Source: Rhodospirillales bacterium Ga0074136
GTDB lineage: Bacteria > Pseudomonadota > Alphaproteobacteria > Acetobacterales > Acetobacteraceae
Assembly (NCBI GenBank): GCA_001464375.1
Contig: LNEW01000162.1
Location: 40,289 to 104,288, forward strand
DNA length: 64,000 nt
Reading direction: 5' to 3'
A model generated the notes under the pieces. It saw only the letters and a list, made by a program, of their open reading frames with translations. It had not been told where the DNA came from and did not search any database. The translations under genes and the position numbers were made by a program. Below, one piece after another: positions 24,857-32,967 of the stretch (positions are counted from its first letter, which is position 1; each line of letters starts with the position of its first letter).

Positions 24857-26226
24857 TGCGCCGCGCTCCCGAGCGCCTGCGCCATCACCGCCCGCTTGCG
24901 CGCCACCGCCGGGTGTTCCGGCCAGTCCAGTCCGAGATTCTCGCGCAAGGTCGTGCCCTCATATTCGGTGCGATACAGTCCGCGCCGCTGCATCTCCGGG
25001 ATCACCTGGTCCACCACGTCGTCCAGCCCGCCGGGCAGCCAGGGCGGCAGCAGGTTGAAGCCATCCGCGGCATCGTTGTGGAACCACTCCTCCATCGCAT
25101 CCACGATATCGGCCGGCGTGCCGACCACGGTGCGATGCCCATTGCCGCCGGCGACCGACAGATACAGCTGGCGGATCGTGAGGTTCCCCCGCCGCGCCAT
25201 CTCCAGGAAGATCTGCCCGCGGCTGTGGTCGCGCCCGTTTGCCGGCTCCGGCACCGGGCCATCGAGGTCGTACTCCGACAGGTCGCCCAGGTAGTTCGCC
25301 AGCGCGCCGAGGCCCACCACGGGCTGCACCAGGTCCTGCAGCACCTGGTAGCTGTCCTGCGCTTCCTGCCGCGTGCGCCCGGGCACCGCCATGATGCCCG
25401 GCATGATCTTCAGCTGGTCCGCCGTACGGCCATACTTCGCCATGCGCCCCTTCACGTCGGTGTAATAGGCGCGCGCATCCGCGAGCGTCTGCGCCGCGGC
25501 ATAGACCACGTCGGCGGTGGCGGCGGCCAGTTCGCGCCCATCCTCCGACGCGCCGGCCTGCACGATGATCGGGCGGCCCTGCGGCGTGCGCTGCACATTG
25601 AGCGGGCCGGCCACACGGAAGTGCTTCCCCTCGTGGTTCAGCACATGAACCTTGTCCGGGTGGTAGTTCAGCCCCGACTCCTGGTCGCGGATGAAGGCGT
25701 CATCCTCCCACGAGTCCCACAGCCCCTTCACCACCTCGACGAACTCAACGGCGCGATCGTACCGCCCGGTCTTGGGCGGCGCGCCGACGAGCCCGAAGTT
25801 CTGCGCCTCCATGTCGGTCGCGCTGGTCACCACGTTCCAGCCCGCGCGCCCGCCGCTGATATGGTCCAGCGAGGCGAATTTCCGCGCGATGTGATAGGGC
25901 TCGTTGTAGGTGGTGGACGCCGTCGCCACCAGGCCGACGCGCCGCGTCACCATCGCCAGCGCGCTCAGCAACGTGAGCGGCTCGAACTGCACGTTCTTCG
26001 ATGTGTGTGACAGCGCGCCCTTCGGCACGTCGTTGAAGCGGATGCCCACGCCATCGGCCAGGAAGGCCATGTCGAGCAGCCCGCGCTCGGCGGCCTGCGT
26101 GACGCGCACGGCGTGCTGCAATTCCATGTTGCCCCCGGCCGAGGCCCGTGGATGCCGCCAGGCTGCCAAATGGTAGCCCATGCCGATCATCGAGACGCCG
26201 AGCCGGATCTTGCGCGGGGGTGCCAT
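24853..26226 (-). CDS. LLM-class flavin-dependent monooxygenase (NtaA/SnaA/DszA family), first gene of the operon
   Basis: A 457-residue paralogue of the monooxygenase at 21902-23272. It shows MGYHLAAWRHPRASAGGNME, GLVATASTTYNEPYHIARKFASLDHIS, GRAGWNVVTSATDMEAQNFG and GRPIIVQAGASEDGRELAAATADVVYAA, the FMN-site pattern of the NtaA family. The C-terminus RTEYEGTTLRENLGLDWPEHPA closely matches the tail of its paralogue, so duplication within the operon is likely. It is the first gene of the three. The upstream region 26227-26408 holds no further gene. Confidence 0.88.
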   Translation of the reverse strand: MAPPRKIRLGVSMIGMGYHLAAWRHPRASAGGNMELQHAVRVTQAAERGLLDMAFLADGVGIRFNDVPKGALSHTSKNVQFEPLTLLSALAMVTRRVGLVATASTTYNEPYHIARKFASLDHISGGRAGWNVVTSATDMEAQNFGLVGAPPKTGRYDRAVEFVEVVKGLWDSWEDDAFIRDQESGLNYHPDKVHVLNHEGKHFRVAGPLNVQRTPQGRPIIVQAGASEDGRELAAATADVVYAAAQTLADARAYYTDVKGRMAKYGRTADQLKIMPGIMAVPGRTRQEAQDSYQVLQDLVQPVVGLGALANYLGDLSEYDLDGPVPEPANGRDHSRGQIFLEMARRGNLTIRQLYLSVAGGNGHRTVVGTPADIVDAMEEWFHNDAADGFNLLPPWLPGGLDDVVDQVIPEMQRRGLYRTEYEGTTLRENLGLDWPEHPAVARKRAVMAQALGSAAQ

Positions 26227-26408
26227 GCGGGATGCTCCGTCGCGACATGCACACCGGCCCCGCCCGACACGGCGGCCCAGGCGCTCACGTCAGAAGCACA
26301 ATCCAACACCCGCGGCGCCGGGGTGTCCATCCAGCTGACCGGCGCCGCAGGCGCGTGACCCCGCGCCGACGCCCATGCCGCAGGCAGCGCTGCCCGCGAA
26401 ATGAGCCG

Positions 26409-27263
26409 TCAGGCGACCTTCGACGCGCTCTCCATCCAACGCCAGTACAGGTCGCGCGCCTGCGTGGTGAAGTGGCCGATCTGCATGTCGCGCCCGTTGT
26501 AGCGCGTGCAGGGCTGCACCTTGGCGTAGTTGCCAGTCGAGAAGATCTCGTCCGCCGCATCGAGCTCCGCCGGTCTCACCGCCCGTTCGTGGACAGTGAC
26601 CCCGGCCTCGCGGAACAGGTGCATCACGCGCTGGCGGGTGATGCCGTTCAGGAAGGTGTGGTTCACCGCCGGGGTGACCACCTGGCCGTCCTTGGCGAAC
26701 CACAGATTGGCCGAGGCGAATTCCGCCACATGGCCCAGCGCGTCGCACATCACCGCATTATCGGCACCCTGCGTCGCCGCAAAGGCCGAGGCGCGCGCGC
26801 CGTTCGGATACAGGCAGGATGCCTTGGCATCGGTCGGCGCCATGTCCGGCGCGGGCCGACGGAACGGCGCCATCACCGCCGAGAAGCCGGCCCAGGCCGG
26901 GATCGGGCTGTCGTAGACCGACAGGATGAAGTCGGTGCTGTCCGGATCCGGCCGCGCGGCGCCGAGGCCCTTGCGGATGAAGAACATCGGGCGGACGTAC
27001 AGCTCGGCATCGGGGCCCATGCGGCGGATACCCTCGCGGCACAGCGCCTCGATCTCGGCCGGCGTCTTGGTCGGCTTCATCAGCATGGACTTCGCCGAGG
27101 CGACGCAACGCGCCGCATGGCGGTCCAGGTCCGGCGCCCAGCCGCGGATGGCGCGCGCGCCGTCGAAGATCACCGAGCCCAGCCAGAAGGCGTGATCCAT
27201 CGGGCCGATCACCTTCGGTTCCTCGGTGGACCAGGTGCCATCGTAGTAGAAGACGCCGGCCAT
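26409..27263 (-). CDS. ilvE: Class IV PLP aminotransferase, branched-chain aminotransferase-like
   Basis: A 284-residue fold-type IV transaminase. Branched-chain amino acid aminotransferases interconvert leucine, isoleucine and valine with their 2-oxo acids. Signature segments are MDHAFWLGSVIFDGARAIRG and LYVRPMFFIRKG, the likely PLP lysine in TDAKASCLYPNGARA, GHVAEFASANLWF with the PLP-phosphate contacts, and EIFSTGNYAKVQP. IlvE itself is about 300 residues, so the length is normal. It stands alone, so branched-chain, D-amino acid or another substrate is possible. A PaaK-like gene is divergent with about 80 bp between. Confidence 0.85.
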   Translation of the reverse strand: MAGVFYYDGTWSTEEPKVIGPMDHAFWLGSVIFDGARAIRGWAPDLDRHAARCVASAKSMLMKPTKTPAEIEALCREGIRRMGPDAELYVRPMFFIRKGLGAARPDPDSTDFILSVYDSPIPAWAGFSAVMAPFRRPAPDMAPTDAKASCLYPNGARASAFAATQGADNAVMCDALGHVAEFASANLWFAKDGQVVTPAVNHTFLNGITRQRVMHLFREAGVTVHERAVRPAELDAADEIFSTGNYAKVQPCTRYNGRDMQIGHFTTQARDLYWRWMESASKVA

Positions 27264-27343
27264 GTTTCCCTCCCGCTGCGCGTGCTGCGAAGGTGTGCCA
27301 TGGCGGGCGGGGACGGTGAAGCCCCGTGGGCAGGAGGAACGTG

Positions 27344-28561
27344 ATGGCCGATCACCTGGATGCGCTCGAAACGCGCGATGCCGCCGCGCGTGCGGCCGCG
27401 CTGTCGGCGGTGCTGCCGCAGGTCTTGGCCGCCGCGATGCGTGCGCCGGCGCAGGCCGCGCGGCTGGCGGGCGTCGATCCCGCGCGCGTGACGGACCGTG
27501 CCGCGCTTGCGCACATCCCCGTGCTGCGCAAGGCAGACCTGCCCGCAGCGCAGAAGGCCGCGCCGCCCTTCGGTGGCTACGTGGCCGATCCGCCGGGGTC
27601 CTTCGCGCGGCTGTTCACCTCGCCGGGGCCGATCTTCGAGGGCGAGCGCGCCGGCACCGACCCGTGGCACATGGCGCGCGCCTTCTTCGCCGCGGGCTTC
27701 CGGCCAGGCGACGTGGCGCTGAATACCTTCTCCTATCACCTGACGCCGGGCGGCTGGATCATGGATGGCGGGTTGCGCGCGCTGGGCTGCGCGGTGATTC
27801 CGTCAGGCCCGGGGAATACCGAGGCGCAGCTCGACCTGATCGCCGCCTTCCGCCCCGTGGGCTACGTCGGCACGCCGGATTTCCTGAAGATCCTGCTCGA
27901 TGCCGCGGGGGCGCGCGACGTGGCGTGCATCACGCGCGCGCTGGTGTCGGGCGCGGCCTTTCCGCCGTCCCTGCAGGGCGAGATCGCCGCGCGCGGCATC
28001 GATGCCTTCCAGATGTACGGCACGGCGGACCTCGGCTGCGTGGCGTATGAGACACCGGCGCGCGAGGGCCTGGTGGTGGCGGAGGACGTGCTGGTGGAAA
28101 TCGTGCGCCCCGGCACCGGCGACCCCGTGGCCGAGGGTGAGATCGGGGAGGTTGTCGTCACCGTGCTCGACCCCGCGCATCCGGTGCTGCGGCTGGCGCT
28201 GGGCGACCTGTCCGCGGTGCTGCCCGGCGCTTCGCCCTGCGGGCGCACCAACACGCGCATCGTCGGCTGGCGTGGGCGCGCGGACCAGACGGCGAAGGTG
28301 AAGGGCATGTTCGTGCGCCCCGAGCAGGTGGCGCAGATCGCCGCGCTTCATCCCGGCACGGGCCGGCTGCGCCTCGTGATCACGCGCATGGGCGAACAGG
28401 ATGCGATGACGCTGCGCGCCGAGGCGCCCGCCGCGCTGGCCGATGCGCTCGCCGCATCGCTGCAGGCGGTCACGCGCCTGCGCGGCGCAGTGGAGATCGT
28501 CGCGCCCGGCTCGCTGCCCAATGACGGCAAGGTCATCGCGGATGAGCGCCCGCTCGATTGA
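27344..28561 (+). CDS. Phenylacetate-CoA ligase (PaaK)-like AMP-forming ligase
   Basis: A 405-residue member of the PaaK-like branch of the ANL adenylate-forming family, which activates aromatic or other acids as CoA thioesters. Recognisable parts are the substrate-entry segment LRKADLPAAQKAAPPFGGYVA, a P-loop-like LFTSPGPIFEG, the motif MYGTADLGCVAYET in the position of YGxTE, and the hinge region GRADQTAKVKGMFVRPEQV leading to the C-terminal domain. The P-loop is poorer in Ser/Thr than in classical PaaK, so activity or substrate may differ. AGGAGG lies seven bases before ATG 27344. Two strong hairpins follow its stop. Confidence 0.75.
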   Translation: MADHLDALETRDAAARAAALSAVLPQVLAAAMRAPAQAARLAGVDPARVTDRAALAHIPVLRKADLPAAQKAAPPFGGYVADPPGSFARLFTSPGPIFEGERAGTDPWHMARAFFAAGFRPGDVALNTFSYHLTPGGWIMDGGLRALGCAVIPSGPGNTEAQLDLIAAFRPVGYVGTPDFLKILLDAAGARDVACITRALVSGAAFPPSLQGEIAARGIDAFQMYGTADLGCVAYETPAREGLVVAEDVLVEIVRPGTGDPVAEGEIGEVVVTVLDPAHPVLRLALGDLSAVLPGASPCGRTNTRIVGWRGRADQTAKVKGMFVRPEQVAQIAALHPGTGRLRLVITRMGEQDAMTLRAEAPAALADALAASLQAVTRLRGAVEIVAPGSLPNDGKVIADERPLD

Positions 28562-28568
28562 TCGCGGT

Positions 28569-28622
28569 CCAGGGGGCCGTCGCCCCCTGGCGGGAGAGCG
28601 CGAGAGGGCGGCGCCCTCTCGC
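28569..28622 (+). terminator. Two tandem hairpins after the PaaK-like gene
   Basis: The first stem is CCAGGGGGC (28569-28577) with its perfect complement at 28582-28590 and a four-base loop. The second is a 10-bp stem, 28600-28609 with 28613-28622, and a three-base loop. Neither has a T tract. They sit between two same-strand genes and are best read as transcription-end or mRNA-protecting hairpins. Such short GC palindromes are common in intergenic spaces of GC-rich Acetobacteraceae. Confidence 0.6.
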
Positions 28623-28624
28623 AA

Positions 28625-28653
28625 TTGACCCGCCCCGCCTGCCCTTCTAGCGT
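28625..28653 (+). promoter_or_regulatory. Probable sigma-70-type promoter of the suyA-like gene
   Basis: TTGACC at 28625-28630 and TAGCGT at 28648-28653 are separated by exactly 17 bases. The element lies just after the tandem hairpins and 33 bp before the start codon of the next gene. A nearly identical element stands before the aldolase gene at 52920 (TTGACG, 17 bases, TAGCGT), with a similar spacer, which supports it being real. Confidence 0.6.
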
Positions 28654-28686
28654 CCGCCCCACTGTTTTCGGGGAGGAGCACGCACG

Positions 28687-28971
28687 ATGACCGTGCATTT
28701 CTGCGTTCATGACGAGGGCGATTCGGCCGGTGTCGTGGTCGTCGAGGGGATCAAGGCCGGCCAGACGTTGAATGGCTGGATCATGGACCAGGACCGGATG
28801 ATCGAATTCCCGGCGAAGTCCGACATCCCGATCGGCCACAAGGTCGCCATCAAGGCGATCGCCAAGGGCGACACCATTATCAAGTACGGCGTGGATATCG
28901 GCCGCGCGGTGGCCGACATCGGCGCCGGCGAGCACCTGCACGTGCACAACGTCAAGACGAAGCGGTGGTGA
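28687..28971 (+). CDS. suyA: UxaA-family small subunit with SAF domain, probable sulfolactate sulfo-lyase SuyA
   Basis: A 94-residue SAF-domain protein, the size of the separate N-terminal subunit in split UxaA/GarD-type lyases. (2R)-Sulfolactate sulfo-lyase SuyAB cleaves sulfolactate into pyruvate and sulfite, and SuyA is the small subunit. Visible features are [26 protein letters not shown]-like core residues and the C-terminal [14 protein letters not shown]. The large subunit begins two bases after the stop. GGAGGAG precedes the ATG. The alternative is the small subunit of an altronate or galactarate-type dehydratase. The Bug protein and Ldh_2 dehydrogenase that follow favour sulfolactate. 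Confidence 0.7.
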   Translation: MTVHFCVHDEGDSAGVVVVEGIKAGQTLNGWIMDQDRMIEFPAKSDIPIGHKVAIKAIAKGDTIIKYGVDIGRAVADIGAGEHLHVHNVKTKRW

Positions 28972-28972
28972 G

Positions 28973-30148
28973 ATGGGCATCGACCTGAAGAGCGCCACCT
29001 TCGAAGGCTGGCGTCGCGAGAACGGCCGCATGGGCGTGCGCAACCACGTGCTCATCCTGCCGGTGGACGACATCTCCAATGCCGCGGCCGAGGGTGTCGC
29101 GCGCAACATCCAGGGCACGCTGGCGATCCCGCACGCCTATGGGCGGCTGCAGTTCGGCGCGGACCTCGACCTGCATTTCCGCACCATCATCGGCACCGGC
29201 TGCAACCCGAATGTCGCCGCCGTGGTGGTGATCGGCATCGAGCTCGGCTGGGCCGGCAAGGTCGCCGAGGGTATCGCTGCCACCGGCAAGCCGGTTGAGT
29301 TCTTCGCCATCGAGCAGAATGGCGACATCAACACCATCGCCGCCGCGTCGCGCGCCGCCTACCGCATGGTCAGGCACGCGACCTCGCTGAAGAAGACGCG
29401 TGCGCCGATGGTCGACCTGTGGGTGTCGACCAAATGCGGTGAGTCCGACACGACCTCGGGCCTGGCGTCCTGCCCGACCGTTGGCGACAGCTTCGACAAG
29501 CTGTGGGCGAACGGCAATACGCTGGTGTTCGGCGAGACCACCGAGCTGACCGGCGGCGAGCACCTGGTCGCGGCGCGTTGCAGGACGCCCGAGATCCGCG
29601 CGCAGTTCCAGGCGATGTTCGACCGCTACCAGGCGATCGTGGAAGCCAACAAGACCTCCGACCTGTCCGACAGCCAGCCCACCAAGGGCAACATCGAGGG
29701 TGGGCTGACCACCATCGAGGAAAAGGCGCTCGGCAACATCCAGAAGATCGGCAAGAAGTGCACGGTCGATGGCGTGCTGGACAAGGCGGAGATGCCGACG
29801 CATCCGGGGCTGTGGTTCATGGATTCGTCCTCGGCGGCGGCCGAGATGGTGACGCTGTGTGCAGCCTCGGGCTTTGCCGTGCACACCTTCCCGACCGGGC
29901 AGGGCAACGTCATCGGCAACCCGATCGTGCCGGTGATCAAGCTGACGGCCAATCCGCGCACCATGCGCACCATGTCCGAGCATGTCGACGTCGACGTGAC
30001 CGGGCTGCTGCAGAAGCGGATGAACATGGACGAGGCGGGCGAGGCGCTGCTCGACAGCATCATCCGCACCGCGGATGGGCAGCACACCGCGGCGGAGATC
30101 CTCGGGCACCGCGAGTTCAGCCTGACAAGGCTGTACGAAAGCGCGTGA
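28973..30148 (+). CDS. suyB: UxaA-family large subunit, probable sulfolactate sulfo-lyase SuyB
   Basis: A 391-residue UxaA-family catalytic subunit. Conserved blocks are [21 protein letters not shown], the cysteine-bearing [17 protein letters not shown] and [21 protein letters not shown], the segment [21 protein letters not shown], and [22 protein letters not shown]. The three Cys positions match the metal or iron-sulfur ligands of altronate/galactarate dehydratases. Split small and large subunits, a Bug-type binding protein and a malate/lactate-type dehydrogenase downstream match sulfolactate gene clusters (suyAB with slc and comC genes). I therefore prefer SuyB, but altronate-type dehydratase is not excluded by sequence alone. 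The start is two bases after the suyA-like stop. Confidence 0.7.
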   Translation: MGIDLKSATFEGWRRENGRMGVRNHVLILPVDDISNAAAEGVARNIQGTLAIPHAYGRLQFGADLDLHFRTIIGTGCNPNVAAVVVIGIELGWAGKVAEGIAATGKPVEFFAIEQNGDINTIAAASRAAYRMVRHATSLKKTRAPMVDLWVSTKCGESDTTSGLASCPTVGDSFDKLWANGNTLVFGETTELTGGEHLVAARCRTPEIRAQFQAMFDRYQAIVEANKTSDLSDSQPTKGNIEGGLTTIEEKALGNIQKIGKKCTVDGVLDKAEMPTHPGLWFMDSSSAAAEMVTLCAASGFAVHTFPTGQGNVIGNPIVPVIKLTANPRTMRTMSEHVDVDVTGLLQKRMNMDEAGEALLDSIIRTADGQHTAAEILGHREFSLTRLYESA

Positions 30149-30229
30149 GGCGCGGCGCGGGGCGCTGTTTCGTGCCCCGCGCATTTCGCGTTAGCCTTCC
30201 GCCAAACACCGCCACGGGAGGCCACAATC

Positions 30230-31198
30230 ATGATCCGCCGACGCCACATCCTTGCTGCGCCCGCCATCCTGCTGCCCGCGGCCGCACGCGCCCAGGCACC
30301 TTTCCCCGACCGCGCGGTCCGCTACGTCGTCCCCTTCCCGCCGGGCGGCCTGACCGACATCATGGCGCGGCTGGTCGGGCAGAAGCTGTCGGAGATCTGG
30401 TCGCGCCCCGTGGTCATCGAGAACCGCGCCGGCGGCAATGCGCTGATCGGCGCCGATGCGGTGGCCAAGGCCGCGCCGGATGGCCACACGCTGCTGGCCA
30501 TCACCATGACGCATACGGTGAACGCCACGCTGTTCCCGAATGCGCCCTATGATTTCCGAAGCGACCTTACGACCATCAGCGTGCTGGGGTCGCTGCCGCT
30601 GGTGGTCGTGGTGAATGCCGAGCGCAACCCGGCGCGCACGCTGGCCGACCTGGTGCAGCAGGCGAAGACCAGGCGGCTCAATGGCGGGACGTCCGGCAAC
30701 GGGTCGCCGCCGCATCTGGGGCTCGAACTGCTGCGCCGCGCGGCGGGGGCCGGCGACAACATCACTCATGTGCCCTATCGCGGCGGCGCGCCGTCGGTCA
30801 CCGACCTCGCGGCCGGGAACCTCGACGTCATGGTGTCGAACCTGCCGGAATGCATTGCTCAGATCCAGGGCGGGCGGCTGCGCGCACTGGCCGTCACCTC
30901 GGCCGCGCGCCACCCGCTGATCCCGGATGTGCCCACGGTGAAGGAAGCCGGCCAGCCGACGCTGGAGATGACCAACTGGACGGCCATGATGGTGCCCTCC
31001 GGCGTGCCGGCGCCCATCCTGGCGAAGCTGGAAGCCGACACGCTGGCGGCCATCCGCGACCCCGGCGTTTCGCGCCGCGCGCGCGACGGCGGCTTCACCG
31101 TGGAAGCCTGGGACCGCGCGCGGTCGCTGCCGTTCGTGACGGAAGAAACCGCGCGCTGGGCGCGTTTGATCCAGGAAGCGGGGCTGCGCGCGGATTGA
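30230..31198 (+). CDS. Bug-family substrate-binding protein of the sulfolactate-type cluster
   Basis: A 322-residue TctC/Bug periplasmic binding protein. The N-terminus MIRRRHILAAPAILLPAAARAQ is a signal peptide with an RRRH Tat-like start. Motifs include VPFPPGGLTDIMAR, VVIENRAGGNALIGADAVAKAAPDGHT and HVPYRGGAPSVTDLAAGNLDV. The 1-bp overlap with the next gene (TGATG) implies one transcript with the dehydrogenase. In published sulfolactate degraders the tripartite tricarboxylate transporter SlcHFG imports the sulfonate; this gene would be the SlcH-like component. No matching membrane components lie in the window. Confidence 0.85.
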   Translation: MIRRRHILAAPAILLPAAARAQAPFPDRAVRYVVPFPPGGLTDIMARLVGQKLSEIWSRPVVIENRAGGNALIGADAVAKAAPDGHTLLAITMTHTVNATLFPNAPYDFRSDLTTISVLGSLPLVVVVNAERNPARTLADLVQQAKTRRLNGGTSGNGSPPHLGLELLRRAAGAGDNITHVPYRGGAPSVTDLAAGNLDVMVSNLPECIAQIQGGRLRALAVTSAARHPLIPDVPTVKEAGQPTLEMTNWTAMMVPSGVPAPILAKLEADTLAAIRDPGVSRRARDGGFTVEAWDRARSLPFVTEETARWARLIQEAGLRAD

Positions 31199-32199
31199 TG
31201 AACGTTTCACTGACCGAGGCCGAGACGCTGGCGCGCGCGGCGCTGGCTATTGCCGGCGCCAATCCGGCCATGGCCGCCGCCACCGCGCGCGCGCTGGCTG
31301 CGGCCGAAGCAGCCGGCCAGGCCGGCCATGGCCTGTCGCGCGTGCCGCAATACGCCGCCTTCCTGCGCAATGGGCGCGCCGATGGCGCCGCCACGCCGCG
31401 CATCGTCAACGAATGCGGCGGCGCCGTGCTGATCGATGCGCGCCACGGTCTCGCCTATCCCGCGCTGGCGCTGGCGGAATCGGAGGCGGGCTGGCGGGCG
31501 CGCGCGCATGGAATCGCCATCGCCGGCGTGACCAATTCGCATCATTCGGGGGCCATGGGCCTGCCGGTGGCGCGCCTCGCGCAGCAGGGGCTGGTCGCGC
31601 TGGCCTTCACCAATTCGCCGGCGGCGATGCCGGTGCCGGGCGGGCGGCGCCCGTTGATGGGCACCAACCCGATCGCCGCCGCCTTCCCGCGCCGTGACGC
31701 GCCGCCGCTGGTGATCGACATGGCGCTGTCGGAAGTCGCGCGCGGCAAGATCATGGTGGCCGCCAAGGAAGGCCGCGCCATTCCCGAAGGCTGGGCGCTG
31801 GATGCCGAGGGCCGCCCGACCACCGACCCGAACGCCGCGCTGTCGGGGGCGATGCTCGCCATGGGCGGCACCAAGGGCGCGCTGCTGGCGATGGTGGTGG
31901 AGTTGCTGTGCTGCGCGCTGACCGGTGCGGCCTTTGGCTTCGAGGCCAACAGCTTCTTCTCCGACGAGGGCAACCGCCCGCGCCTGGGCCAGGCCTTGCT
32001 GGTCGTGGACCCCGGCGCGCTGGCCGGCGCCGGGGCCTTCGCCGACCGCATCGAGGCCTTCGTCGACGCCATGCAGGCCGAGGATGGCGTGCGCCTGCCC
32101 GGCAGCCGGCGCGATGCGCTGTCCGCGCGCGCGGCGCAGGTCGGCATCGACATTCCCGAGGCGCTGCACCGCCGCCTGCTCGACCTCGCCGCCGCGTGA
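31198..32199 (+). CDS. Ldh_2-family (malate/L-lactate type) dehydrogenase, ComC/YlbC-like
   Basis: A 333-residue NAD(P)-dependent oxidoreductase of the Ldh_2 family, which includes malate, ureidoglycolate and (R)-sulfolactate dehydrogenase (ComC). Visible signatures are AAEAAGQAGHGLSRVPQYAA with the catalytic-region His, IAIAGVTNSHHSGAMGLPVARLA, LMGTNPIAAAFP, IDMALSEVARGKIMVAAKEG and TKGALLAMVVELLCCALTGA. It follows the Bug gene with a one-base overlap and runs into the methyltransferase gene with a 4-bp GTGA overlap. In this context a ComC-like sulfolactate dehydrogenase is the best reading. Substrate assignment is inference. Confidence 0.75.
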   Translation: MNVSLTEAETLARAALAIAGANPAMAAATARALAAAEAAGQAGHGLSRVPQYAAFLRNGRADGAATPRIVNECGGAVLIDARHGLAYPALALAESEAGWRARAHGIAIAGVTNSHHSGAMGLPVARLAQQGLVALAFTNSPAAMPVPGGRRPLMGTNPIAAAFPRRDAPPLVIDMALSEVARGKIMVAAKEGRAIPEGWALDAEGRPTTDPNAALSGAMLAMGGTKGALLAMVVELLCCALTGAAFGFEANSFFSDEGNRPRLGQALLVVDPGALAGAGAFADRIEAFVDAMQAEDGVRLPGSRRDALSARAAQVGIDIPEALHRRLLDLAAA

Positions 32200-32930
32200 C
32201 GCGCCCCGCCGACCTCGACCGGCATTGCGGTCCGGCCGCCGTCGCCGCGGTCTTCGCCCATCGCCCGCAGGACGTGATGCGCCTGTTCCACACCGCCGAA
32301 CGCCGGCGCGAGGCCGGGCCGCATTGCGCCGCGCTGGCCCGCCTGCGCCGGCCCTATCGGGAGGTGGTGGCGGCCGACCTCGCGCGCATCGCCGGCACGC
32401 AGCACCATGGCGGGATCGTCGCGATGACGCTACCGCGCGCGCTGCCGGCGATCGACGCGCGCGACCTGCCCGAGGCCCTGCGCACGTCGCGCGTCACGCC
32501 GGTGTTGGATGGCATCGGCAATCCGCACAATCTCGGTGCCATCGCGCGCTCCGCCGCCTTCTTCGGATGCCGTGCGCTCGTGCTGTCGAACGACCCGCGC
32601 CAGGCCGGGCTGTCGGACGCCGCGTTCCGGACCGCCGAGGGTGGGCTCGAAGCGCTGGAGGTCTGGCGCGCCATGGACCTGCCCATCCTGCTGCGCGCCC
32701 TGCCACCCGGGATCACCAGCGTGGCGGCTGTCGCGCGCGGCGGCGCCGTGCCCTCCGCCGTGCCGCGCGGCGCGCCGGTGCTGCTGGTGCTGGGCAACGA
32801 GGAAGAAGGCCTGGCGGCGCCCACCATCGCGGCCTGCGCGCTGCGCGTGACGCTGCCGCCGGCCGGGCCGGTCGAGAGCCTGAACGTCTCGGTCGCCGCC
32901 GCCGTACTGATCCACGCACTGAGCACCTGA
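32196..32930 (+). CDS. TrmH-family (SpoU) RNA 2'-O-methyltransferase
   Basis: A 244-residue SPOUT methyltransferase that uses S-adenosylmethionine to methylate a ribose in tRNA or rRNA. The three SpoU motifs are present: VLDGIGNPHNLGAIARSAAFFG, LLVLGNEEEGL and ESLNVSVAAAVLIHAL with a knot-forming C-terminus. An N-terminal substrate-binding-like domain occupies about residues 1-80. The start is GTG 32196 inside the dehydrogenase stop (GTGA). That coupling is probably incidental to operon packing. Which nucleotide is modified is not evident. Confidence 0.85.
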   Translation: MTRPADLDRHCGPAAVAAVFAHRPQDVMRLFHTAERRREAGPHCAALARLRRPYREVVAADLARIAGTQHHGGIVAMTLPRALPAIDARDLPEALRTSRVTPVLDGIGNPHNLGAIARSAAFFGCRALVLSNDPRQAGLSDAAFRTAEGGLEALEVWRAMDLPILLRALPPGITSVAAVARGGAVPSAVPRGAPVLLVLGNEEEGLAAPTIAACALRVTLPPAGPVESLNVSVAAAVLIHALST

Positions 32931-32967
32931 CCAGGAAAGGCTTGCCCTGGCCCCCCGGACGGGTGCA

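Noticed and set aside
21935..25294. A plus-strand open frame of over 1100 codons
   Set aside because: It lies antisense to the monooxygenase and binding protein genes. The encoded sequence is Arg/His-rich with no domain, as expected from high-GC antisense frames.
26227..26408. Possible small gene between the monooxygenase operon and the aminotransferase
   Set aside because: Short frames have no ribosome site or family-like sequence. It is more likely the promoter region of the monooxygenase operon.
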